Assembly (NCBI GenBank): GCA_044426075.1
Contig: JAWXUT010000098.1
Location: forward strand, 1-6,267
Reading direction: 5' to 3'
DNA length: 6,267 nt
Source: JAWXUT01 sp044426075
GTDB taxonomy: Bacteria > Bacillota > Clostridia > Christensenellales > DTU072
Each line of letters begins with the position of its first letter. Within the stretch, counting starts at the first letter, position 1. Below, in pieces: positions 1 to 5,690 of this stretch. The notes under the pieces are model-generated. The model worked only from the letters and a program-made list of their open reading frames with translations. It was not told the DNA's origin and searched no databases. Both the position numbers and the translations under genes were made by a program.

Positions 1-39
1 ATATATTGCGTTTTGCCATTTGTTCTGCGATTGCACCCA
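1..39 (+). repeat. Interspersed element copy A (truncated by window edge)
   Basis: This is the right-hand part of the element family described at 62-136. It has the block TTGCGTTTTGCCATTTGTTC followed by TGCGATTGCACCCA. The closest partner is the copy at 6011-6090, which also ends in CGATTGCACCCA. The hairpin part would lie before the window start. No ORF here has a plausible start or composition, so the region is treated as non-coding. Confidence 0.7.
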
Positions 40-61
40 CCAACGATGTAAACGGGCAAAT

Positions 62-136
62 TGGATTGCGGGCGGCAGGGGACTGCCGCACCCTACAATC
101 TATATGCATTGCGTTTTGACATTTGTTCCACGAAAC
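62..136 (+). repeat. Interspersed element copy B, GGGA-loop hairpin type
   Basis: A hairpin at 72-89 has a perfect 7-bp stem (GCGGCAG/CTGCCGC) around the loop GGGA. The constant block follows: CACCCTACAATC, then a TATAxxCATTGCGTTTTG stretch and CATTTGTTCCACGAAAC. An 11-bp box ACGATGTAAAC at 43-53 lies upstream and recurs at 5964-5974 before copy G, at a different distance. Copies E, F and G carry the same hairpin with a weaker central pair, so B is the fully paired version. The size and shape resemble REP-like palindromic repeats, but I cannot assign a known family. Confidence 0.75.
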
Positions 137-217
137 TTCACTATTCACTCAACCCGCTTGCGGGTTCACGCACCCTACAATCGTATATATTGCGTTTTGC
201 GATTTGTTCCACGAAAC
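137..217 (+). repeat. Interspersed element copy C, CCCGC/GCGGG hairpin type
   Basis: This is one unit of a tandem duplication of about 80 bp shared with copy D. CTATTCACTCAACCCGC begins at 141 and again at 221. The hairpin at 151-166 is AACCCGC-TT-GCGGGTT with a perfect 7-bp stem. It is unrelated in sequence to the hairpin of copy B, yet it is followed by the same constant block (CACCCTACAATC, then TATATTGCGTTTTG and ATTTGTTCCACGAAAC). Confidence 0.75.
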
Positions 218-274
218 AAACTATTCACTCAACCCGCTTGCGGGTTTGCACCCTACAATCTTATACATTGTGTT
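218..274 (+). repeat. Interspersed element copy D, abutting the collagen-like gene
   Basis: The hairpin at 231-246 is identical to that of copy C. It is followed by CACCCTACAATC and TTATACATTG, the latter also present in copy G. Similarity to the family stops around 274, exactly where the stop codon of the minus-strand collagen-like gene lies (273-275). On the minus strand the hairpin would form 27 nt after that stop. The following tract is only moderately T-rich, so a terminator role is possible but weak. Confidence 0.7.
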
Positions 275-1778
275 AGTCTATGGTGTTATCTTCGCAGTTG
301 TACCATAGTCGCGATATCGAACATAGTGACAAAATGACAATACGCTCTTCGCCCGTTTCTGTTATGGCGGAAAATTTAAATAAGCCCGTTGAAACGGCAA
401 GAGGGGTTACTGCTTTAAACAGTTCGATGTCACCACAACACTCCACGGCAATGCTCAATGTGTCGCATATGTTGAATGCAATAAATGATTGTATAAAGTT
501 ATACATATCAATATTCCGCTGACAGCTGCTTGCGTTGTTGGGGCTTGGTAAGTTGTAGTCTGCAAGATAAGCGCCAATTTCTGTTTCAACCGAGGCGTCT
601 ATTGCCACCGTTTTGCATATTGCTAGTATATTTGTAACAAGAACATCATCTATTGTTCCGCTAAGCGCACTATATAACGCGGTGTATGTTGTGCTGTTGT
701 CGGGGATTATTACATTCTTAAGTGCGTGACCTTCGGTGCAACATATAGTTGAATCACTATATAATGAAACCACCGCTTGGGGTAAATTTTCATTATCCTT
801 TATTATTACACTGTCAAGAATATCAATCTGTTTTGCGCTCAAATCACTTATGAATTCAGACATCGCCTCCGAACAAGCTGTGTCACAACACTCACCTGGA
901 GGGCCTTGAATACCAGTGTCGCCTTTTTCGCCAACAAGCCCACAACCAGTGTCGCCTTTTGGGCCAGTAATACCTTGCACGCCCGCAACACCTTGTGGAC
1001 CCGTAACACCTTGTACGCCAGGTATGCCTTGAGGCCCCGCAATTCCTTGTGCGCCTTGTGCACCCGTTGCACCAGTAGCACCCGTGTCGCCACGCTCACC
1101 TTGCAAGCCTTGCACACCCGTGTCACCTTTATCGCCTTTTTCGCCTTTGTCGCCAGTTGCACCAGTAGCACCAATGTCGCCACGCTCGCCTTGCAAGCCT
1201 TGCACACCCGTGTCGCCTTTATCGCCTTTTTCGCCTTTGTCACCAGTTAATCCAGTAGCACCAACGTCACCGCGTTCGCCTTGTAAACCTTGTGCGCCAG
1301 TGTCACCTTTATCGCCCTTGCAACCGGTGTCTCCCTTTTCTCCAGTAAGTCCAGTGGCTCCCGTGTCGCCACGCTCTCCTTTGTCTCCTGTATCACCCTT
1401 ATCGCCGGTGTCACCTTTGGGGATTGTGAAATTTAATATGTGGTCGGGGCCGCCAGTTACATCTTCAACCTTGGCTTCCGTGCCCTCTGCTCCAGTGGAT
1501 ACAGTGCCTACTGCAAGAGTTTCTGCAACGCCGTCTTCACCGTCTTCGCCCTTTGGTATTGTAAAGTTTAATATATGGTTTGGTGAACCCGTTGTGTCTT
1601 CTACTTGGGCTTCAGTGCCGGCTTCACCAGTTGTAGTTGTGCCTATTGTTACGATGTCAGATTCGCCGTCTTCGCCTGTAGCTCCAGTTGCGCCCTTTGG
1701 ACCGCGTGGCCCCGCACAACACGGATTACAACAACCATTGTTCTGTGGCTCGCCACAATTTATGTTTCTGTAATTCAT
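273..1778 (-). CDS. Collagen-like Gly-X-Y repeat protein, probable spore or cell-surface filament
   Basis: A 501-residue protein. The start is well supported by AAGGAG 7 nt upstream (plus-strand 1786-1791). Residues 1-21 are Cys-rich (C8, C16, C17, C20, C21) and lead into a short Gly-X-Y run (23-38). Two related 36-residue modules follow at 42-77 and 87-122, each ending HILNFTIPKG, a pattern common in clostridial collagen-like proteins. Residues 122-295 are Gly-X-Y triplets rich in GDK, GDT, GEK and GER, with one break at G278-C279-G280. Residues 143-232 are three near-identical 30-residue units. Residues 296-501 form an unrecognised domain with 12 Cys, including CC pairs at 297-298, 346-347 and 447-448. 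There is no signal peptide, sorting motif or membrane segment, which fits assembly on a spore from the mother cell better than secretion. Known bacterial collagen-like proteins form trimers and surface filaments. The spore location is inference. Confidence 0.9.
   Translation of the reverse strand: MNYRNINCGEPQNNGCCNPCCAGPRGPKGATGATGEDGESDIVTIGTTTTGEAGTEAQVEDTTGSPNHILNFTIPKGEDGEDGVAETLAVGTVSTGAEGTEAKVEDVTGGPDHILNFTIPKGDTGDKGDTGDKGERGDTGATGLTGEKGDTGCKGDKGDTGAQGLQGERGDVGATGLTGDKGEKGDKGDTGVQGLQGERGDIGATGATGDKGEKGDKGDTGVQGLQGERGDTGATGATGAQGAQGIAGPQGIPGVQGVTGPQGVAGVQGITGPKGDTGCGLVGEKGDTGIQGPPGECCDTACSEAMSEFISDLSAKQIDILDSVIIKDNENLPQAVVSLYSDSTICCTEGHALKNVIIPDNSTTYTALYSALSGTIDDVLVTNILAICKTVAIDASVETEIGAYLADYNLPSPNNASSCQRNIDMYNFIQSFIAFNICDTLSIAVECCGDIELFKAVTPLAVSTGLFKFSAITETGEERIVILSLCSISRLWYNCEDNTID
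894..1415 (-). repeat. Gly-X-Y triplet region of the collagen-like gene
   Basis: Every third codon is Gly from residue 122 to 295, apart from a one-residue slip at G278-C279-G280. Charged triplets (GDK, GEK, GER, GDT) dominate the first two thirds. The last third (from about residue 239) becomes hydrophobic and Gln-rich (GVQ, GIQ, GPQ, GIT). The other reading frames over this stretch are open because of the repeat, which creates false ORFs on both strands. Confidence 0.92.
1081..1350 (-). repeat. Three tandem 90-bp units inside the collagen-like gene
   Basis: Units at 1081-1170, 1171-1260 and 1261-1350 align without gaps at an exact 90-bp period. The first two differ at about 8 of 90 positions by eye; the third is more diverged. 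Each encodes ten triplets following the order G-A/L-T, GDK, GEK, GDK, GDT, GVQ, GLQ, GER, GD-x. A partial fourth unit is suggested by GERGDTGAT at residues 134-142. Multiples of 90 bp keep the frame and the Gly-X-Y register, so unit gain or loss by slippage or recombination would change filament length only. Confidence 0.88.
1413..1655 (-). repeat. Two 36-residue NFTIPKG modules, 45-residue period
   Basis: Residues 42-77 (1548-1655) and 87-122 (1413-1520) share the pattern V/I-G-T-x-x-T-G-x-x-G-T-E-A-x-V-E-D-x-T-G-x-P-(N/D)-HILNFTIPKG. The linker between them is GEDGEDGVAE-like. The second module ends directly in the first triplet of the main Gly-X-Y tract. This module type often precedes or alternates with collagen-like segments in Firmicutes. 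It may nucleate the trimer, which is inference. Confidence 0.85.
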
Positions 1779-1824
1779 ACTATTACTCCTTGTTGTTTAA
1801 TATGGAATTTTGCATCCATTATAA

Positions 1825-1851
1825 TATTCTATGAAAAACTGCGCCCTTGTG
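1825..1851 (-). promoter_or_regulatory. Possible sigma-K-like (mother-cell) promoter for the collagen-like gene
   Basis: Read on the minus strand, CATAGAATA (plus 1825-1833) matches the sigma-K -10 pattern CATANNNTA exactly. CACA (plus 1848-1851) fits the loose -35 element mACm. The gap of 14 nt between them is slightly shorter than usual, so this is tentative. A sigma-A-like TATAAT also lies at 1818-1823, but no -35 hexamer sits 16-18 nt upstream of it. A sporulation promoter would agree with a spore-surface collagen. Confidence 0.35.
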
Positions 1852-1874
1852 CTAATGCTACCGGATAGTATGTA

Positions 1875-1903
1875 TTGACATTGACTTGGTTAAGGTGTAT
1901 AAT
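1875..1903 (+). promoter_or_regulatory. Consensus sigma-A promoter for the fucosidase operon
   Basis: TTGACA at 1875-1880 and TATAAT at 1898-1903 are both perfect hexamers separated by exactly 17 bp. Transcription would begin near 1910, leaving a leader of about 20 nt before the GH29 start. There is no room for a riboswitch and no clear operator palindrome around it, so expression may be strong and constitutive unless a repressor site is missed. A second TTGACT directly follows the -35 (1881-1886). Confidence 0.85.
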
Positions 1904-1929
1904 GTTTCTATCATATTTGCGAGGTTGAT

Positions 1930-3203
1930 ATGGACACGAAAACTGCTTATCTAAATTGGCACAACAAAGCGCCTTTTGGTATGTTTGTGCACTGGGGAGT
2001 TTACTCGCTGCCCGCTTATCACGAACAACATTTGTTGCGCACTAAAATGGATAGGGCGGATTATGAACTCTTACATAAATCTTTTAATCCAACCGAATAT
2101 GACCCAGAAGAGTGGGTTCTTATGGCAAAAAATGCCGGAATGAAGTACATTTGCTTCACGCAAAACACCACGACGGCTTTTGTATGTGGAACACTGCCAC
2201 CACTTCTTATAACATCACAAACACGCCTTACGGCAAAGATGTGTTGAAAATGTTGCAAGAGGCTTGTTTGAAGCACGATATGGCGTTGTCGATTTATTAT
2301 TCTATTCCCGATTGGCATCAAGAGAACGCTTATAACAGAAAAAGTACGCATCAAATAAAGCCACGCAAAACGGATAAGCCTAACAGAAAGGCGTTTAAAG
2401 CCTATCTTCTTGCGCAAATAACCGAACTTATGAGCAATTATGGCACAATAAGCACGCTGTTTTGGGATATCCCACCACATATAAAAGACAAGTCTATAAA
2501 CGAACACGTGCGCAGTCTGCAACCCAATATTTTAATTAACAATAGGGGATACGATGCGGGCGATTTTGCAACACCAGAGCGAAAAATTCCAAATGGCGAA
2601 GTGTTTGCACGGCCCACAGAAGCGTGTCAATCGGTGGGTTGGCAGTCTTGGGGATACAGAAGTAATGAAGATTATTACACCGCAAACTTCCTAAAACAAA
2701 GTATGGCAAAAGTGCTTGCAATGGGCGGAAATTATCTGCTAAATGTAGGCCCAATGGCAAACGGGAAAATACCACAAAAGGCGGTTGATTTAATAGACAA
2801 CATAGGCGGGTGGTACAATAAAATATCCGAAAGCTACAGCGGAACAACATCAGCAAATCTGTTTAAAGGCAAGCCACACATACATACCACATTTAAGGAT
2901 AATATAATGTATATCCATTTATCTAACGGTGGCGAAACAAGTGGTTTAGTGTTGGATCCAATTAGAGTTATGCCGTTAGCGGTAGAAGTGCTAAATGACG
3001 GTTCAGTACCCCAAATTGCGCTAGACAGAATCCCAACATACCATAAAAGATTGAGTTGGGCTAATGAGTATCTTCATATATATGATATTAGTTGCGATAG
3101 GTTTTGTGGTGAACCAATAGTAATAAAGGTAACATTTAAAGCGGGTACAGATATAAAAGCACTCTGCAAAAGTGGTGCAGAATTCGGCGACGCCCGTTAC
3201 TAA
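1930..3203 (+). pseudogene. GH29 alpha-L-fucosidase disrupted by a single-base frameshift
   Basis: GAGG at 1921-1924 supports the start. The first frame gives GMFVHWGVYSLPAY (residues 17-30) and AGMKYICF (69-76), a typical GH29 N-terminus. From 2160 the protein continues one frame over with AKHHDGF, IYYSIPDW, LFWD, NNRGYDAGDFATPER, GNYLLNVGP and GWYNKISESYSGT. Restoring one base at 2158-2160 gives a complete enzyme of about 424 residues reading T-AKHHDGF, so only one base is missing. In corrected numbering D180 (in LFWD) is the likely nucleophile; GH29 enzymes are retaining and use an Asp there. The acid/base residue cannot be assigned by eye. No signal peptide is present, so it would act in the cytoplasm on imported fucosylated saccharides. 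As written, translation stops at 2245-2247 after 105 residues, without the nucleophile. All motifs after the break are intact, so the lesion is very recent or a sequencing or assembly error. Confidence 0.88.
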
Positions 3204-3204
3204 A

Positions 3205-3210
3205 GAGAGG
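3205..3210 (+). promoter_or_regulatory. Ribosome binding site deciding the lipoprotein start
   Basis: GAGAGG sits 6 nt before the ATG at 3217. It follows the stop codon of the fucosidase reading frame (3201-3203). It selects the ATG at 3217, which begins a clean lipoprotein signal peptide, over the in-frame ATG at 3172, which lies inside the upstream gene and would add 15 polar residues before the signal. Confidence 0.8.
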
Positions 3211-3216
3211 TTAATT

Positions 3217-5004
3217 ATGGCTTGCAAAAAGATTGCAATAATTTTAATACTTATAATAAGCATAGCGGTTGTTTTTACTGCGTGCTCGGTTGATGATGAA
3301 AGTATTGCCGTAAACTTTATGGTTGGCGACGAGCTTTATGTGAGCCTTGAAGTTAGTGGTGACAGCGCAGTTGAACTCCCCAATGACCCCACTTTAGAGG
3401 GATATGGATTTATGGGCTGGTATCTTGATGCGCAGTATGAAGAAGTGTTCGACGCAAATGCTATAATAGCAGAAACCACAACATTATATGCTAAGTTTGC
3501 CTCCGACGTGCAGTACAGTGTAAAGTTTGTTGACAGTGACGGTTCCACCTTGCGCAGCGCTATGGTAAGTTGTTGGGTTGTGCCCACAGTTCCCACCGTT
3601 TCTGATAAGGTTTCAGCCGAAATAACATATAAATTCATTGGTTGGGATAGTGAAGTTGTGGCGGCAACAGCAGATGTAGTTTACACCGCACAATATGAAA
3701 AAATCACAAATACATATACTTTAACCCTTGACGCAATGGGTGGCGAGTGCGATACAACAACTATAACGGTTGAATATGGCACAATAGTTGCGCTAGACGC
3801 CGTAGCCACGCAAGAAGGATACAATTTTTACGGCTGGACTTTAAATGATGAAGTTGTGGCAGAAGTTACAATCACCAAAGATACAACAGTTTACGCCACT
3901 TGGAAAGCAATATACACCGTGTGGTTTATGGGTTACGACAATGCGCTTGTATCCCGTGAAATATTAGAAGAGGGCGATATGCCAACCGTGCCCACTGTAG
4001 ATAATGTGAAGTTGTTTGAATATACTTATACATTTATTGGATGGGATAAAGTTATTTCTAGCGTTACAGCAGACACAACATATACAGCAAAATTTTTAAA
4101 AGAGTTAAACGAATACACCTTGACATATGATATAGCAGACGGCACATTTACAGACGGCACAGCGCTTGAAGAGGCATATGACTACGGCACAGAAGTCATA
4201 TTATCCACCTATTTAGAAAGAGAAGGATATTTATTTATAGGTTGGGTTTGGGGTTCCGAAACAGTAGAAAGTGTAACCATAACAAGCGATATAACAGTAG
4301 AAGCCGTTTGGATTAAACAATATACAATAGTGTTTAGTTATATGGATGCGGAGTATTTTAAAGATGTAGAGGTAGTGTATACTATTGCAGAAAACACAAT
4401 GCCCGAAGCCCCAACAGTTGCAGATAGCAAAAACACATATGCTATATACACATTCAGTTATTGGGCGGTTGACGGCGTGCAATGTGCGGTTTCAGTTGCT
4501 ACAGCAGATGTAACATACACTGCAGTTTATGATGCGGATCCACTTACATATACTATTACATTTGACGCAAATGGTGGTTTCTTTAATGACAATGCAACAA
4601 CTATTGAAATTGAAGAAAATTATAATTCAACTATTTATCTAGCGGATTATAACAATGTGAGCCGTGACGGTTATATCTTAAAAGGTTGGGCAACAACTGA
4701 AACTAGCACAGAAACAGTTTCTAATGCTATAGAAATAACGGAAACAATAACATTTTATGCGATTTGGGAAGATACTAGCACTATTCAATATACAATTTAC
4801 TTTTTAGATGACGTATCTGGTGCAGAACTATCAAGCGTTATAGTGAATTATGGCGAAATGCCCACCCCGCCAGATATGGAAGAATTTATTGTAAGAGACG
4901 GCACAAAATATAAATTTGTTGGCTGGAGTCCAGAAATTGAGGTTGCAACATATATCACTTCTTACACTGCGGTGTATGAAGAAGTGCAACAAAGCATTGA
5001 CTAA
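3217..5004 (+). CDS. Surface lipoprotein of eight InlB-type beta-grasp repeats
   Basis: A 595-residue protein. Residues 1-23 form a lipoprotein signal: Lys at 4-5, a hydrophobic core from 6 to 20, and a lipobox-like FTA-C with the lipidated Cys at 23. F at -3 is slightly unusual. The rest is eight repeats of about 60-75 residues of the Listeria-Bacteroides (InlB B-repeat, Flg_new-like) type, each with a (G)Y-x-F-x-GW core: 30-94, 99-161, 166-230, 232-293, 299-366, 368-439, 444-518 and 524-588. They alternate between two subtypes. There is no enzyme domain, LPXTG signal or C-terminal membrane segment; the chain ends just after repeat 8. The family is seen in surface proteins as stalks or binding modules, but the ligand here is unknown. 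The gene starts 13 bp after the fucosidase stop and so is probably co-transcribed. A glycan-capture or adhesion role is inference. Confidence 0.88.
   Translation: MACKKIAIILILIISIAVVFTACSVDDESIAVNFMVGDELYVSLEVSGDSAVELPNDPTLEGYGFMGWYLDAQYEEVFDANAIIAETTTLYAKFASDVQYSVKFVDSDGSTLRSAMVSCWVVPTVPTVSDKVSAEITYKFIGWDSEVVAATADVVYTAQYEKITNTYTLTLDAMGGECDTTTITVEYGTIVALDAVATQEGYNFYGWTLNDEVVAEVTITKDTTVYATWKAIYTVWFMGYDNALVSREILEEGDMPTVPTVDNVKLFEYTYTFIGWDKVISSVTADTTYTAKFLKELNEYTLTYDIADGTFTDGTALEEAYDYGTEVILSTYLEREGYLFIGWVWGSETVESVTITSDITVEAVWIKQYTIVFSYMDAEYFKDVEVVYTIAENTMPEAPTVADSKNTYAIYTFSYWAVDGVQCAVSVATADVTYTAVYDADPLTYTITFDANGGFFNDNATTIEIEENYNSTIYLADYNNVSRDGYILKGWATTETSTETVSNAIEITETITFYAIWEDTSTIQYTIYFLDDVSGAELSSVIVNYGEMPTPPDMEEFIVRDGTKYKFVGWSPEIEVATYITSYTAVYEEVQQSID
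3304..4980 (+). repeat. Array of four A-B pairs of InlB-like repeats
   Basis: Type A repeats (1, 3, 5, 7) have an (E/D)GYxFxGW-like core at residues 61-68, 200-207, 336-343 and 484-491, and end in TTLYAKF, TTVYATW, ITVEAVW or ITFYAIW. Type B repeats (2, 4, 6, 8) have YxFxGW at 138-143, 271-276, 411-416 and 565-570, a preceding MPTxPT-like loop in three of them, and end in VYTAQY, TYTAKF, TYTAVY or SYTAVY. Repeat 6 has FSYW, losing the Gly before Trp. The repeats are diverged at DNA level, so this is an old array. Confidence 0.85.
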
Positions 5005-5054
5005 TATACATCAATATGATAAAATAACAATAGCAAATAAATAAGGAGCAAAAT

Positions 5055-5510
5055 ATGATTTACGATAAAATAGAAAACATCAACAACTATGTTGGCGCAT
5101 ACAAAAATTTTGATAAAGCATTCAATTTTTTATTAAATCTTGACGGAAACGAACCAGAAGGTATCATTCCAATTGACGGCGAAGAGGTTTATGCAATGGT
5201 TTTTAACGCTGCAAAAACAACTCCAATAAACCACGACGAATGGGAAACACACCGCAACTATATCGATGTGCAATACTTGGCCGACGGTTTAGAAAAATTT
5301 GGTGTAGCAGATATCACCGAATTTGACACTCACTATGGTTACAAAAAGGATATCGAATTTCACCAAGGCAACGAAACCATGAACATTCTAACTTTTAAAA
5401 CCGGTGAATTCCTAATCCTCTTCCCAAATGACGCCCATATGCCATCCAGAAACTTCGAGGAAGGCGTGTCAATTACAGAAAAGAGGGTTGTTGTAAAAGT
5501 CCGCATCTAG
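5055..5510 (+). CDS. YhcH/YjgK/YiaL family cupin protein (possible sugar anomerase)
   Basis: A 151-residue protein, the normal length for this family. AAGGAG at 5043-5048, 6 nt upstream, fixes the start. Family hallmarks are WETHRNYIDVQY (63-74), the following LADGLEKFGVADI (75-87), GEFLILFPNDAHMP (117-130) and the basic C-terminal strand KRVVVKVRI. E64, H66 and H128 are the likely metal-binding residues, judged from their place in the conserved motifs. Characterised relatives include E. coli NanQ (YhcH), which speeds interconversion of sialic acid anomers, and EbgC, a beta-galactosidase partner; the fold is a single-domain cupin in the cytoplasm. The gene is third in the fucosidase operon, 50 bp after the lipoprotein gene. 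It may handle the anomer released by the retaining fucosidase or another sugar; the substrate cannot be read from the sequence. Confidence 0.9.
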   Translation: MIYDKIENINNYVGAYKNFDKAFNFLLNLDGNEPEGIIPIDGEEVYAMVFNAAKTTPINHDEWETHRNYIDVQYLADGLEKFGVADITEFDTHYGYKKDIEFHQGNETMNILTFKTGEFLILFPNDAHMPSRNFEEGVSITEKRVVVKVRI

Positions 5511-5640
5511 TAAAAACGCGTATTTCACGCACCTAACTTCACAAAGCCCCACTAGTCCAAAGAATCGAGTATGTCCGTATACACTCATCTTTGTACGAGT
5601 GGGGCTTTGTTTGTTATGCACGCAAACTCCGCGTTTTTAC
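5510..5640. repeat. Nested imperfect palindrome after the operon
   Basis: Two arms of about 64 bp (5510-5573 and 5577-5640) are imperfect inverted copies. The outer 11 bp (GTAAAAACGCG, 5510-5520 with 5630-5640) and an inner 13 bp (ACAAAGCCCCACT, 5541-5553 with 5598-5610) match perfectly; the parts between are diverged. An apical stem pairs CAAAGA and GAGT with their partners. The last base of the yhcH-like stop codon is the first base of the palindrome. It could be a terminator, a structured RNA or a small MITE-like insertion. Confidence 0.8.
5541..5618 (+). terminator. Possible terminator of the fucosidase operon
   Basis: The 13-bp GC-rich stem ACAAAGCCCCACT/AGTGGGGCTTTGT is followed by TTGTTAT, a moderate U-tract that is interrupted by G. 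It lies about 30 bp after the last gene of the operon, where a terminator is expected. The 44-nt apical region is longer than usual but is itself partly paired. Confidence 0.5.
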
Positions 5641-5660
5641 GTAAAAAGCCATATTTCACA

Positions 5661-5690
5661 AAACAGCCCTGCATTTTTGTGGGGCTGTTT
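5661..5690. terminator. Second hairpin, possible bidirectional terminator
   Basis: AAACAGCCC (5661-5669) pairs perfectly with GGGCTGTTT (5682-5690) around a 12-nt T-rich loop. On the minus strand the stem ends in TGTTTTGTG, a better U-tract than on the plus strand, so it may stop leftward transcription from beyond the window as well. It is preceded by GTAAAAAGCCATATTTCAC, a near copy of the left edge of the neighbouring palindrome. Confidence 0.45.

Noticed and set aside
1..274. CRISPR array
   Set aside because: The spacing is 78-82 bp, the repeats are long, and what would be spacers are themselves conserved between copies. There are inverted copies elsewhere and no cas genes.
20..337. Small ORFs over the left repeats
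   Set aside because: They translate repeat copies in three frames (recurrent HPTI, NPLAG and FTQPACGF strings) and have no start signals.
848..1773. Long ORFs in other frames over the collagen region (848-1243 minus, 906-1250 plus, 1084-1773 plus)
   Set aside because: They are low-complexity Lys/Ala/Cys/Val-rich or Ser/Pro-rich translations produced by the Gly-X-Y codon periodicity, without ribosome binding sites.
2127..2133. A_AAA_AAT slippery heptamer in the fucosidase frame, a possible programmed -1 frameshift site
   Set aside because: Slipping there would enter the correct downstream frame but replace the conserved strand GMKYICF with CRNEVHLLH. The family pattern is kept only if the base is missing at 2158-2160, so a plain deletion explains the data better. 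No stimulatory stem is evident after it.
2061..2856. Minus-strand ORFs at 2061-2522 and 2536-2856
   Set aside because: They are antisense shadows of the GH29 gene, whose plus-strand translation carries all the family motifs.
3172..3216. Upstream ATG giving a 610-residue lipoprotein
   Set aside because: It lies inside the fucosidase gene, has no good ribosome binding site, and would bury the signal peptide behind 15 polar residues. The ATG at 3217 has GAGAGG at the right distance.
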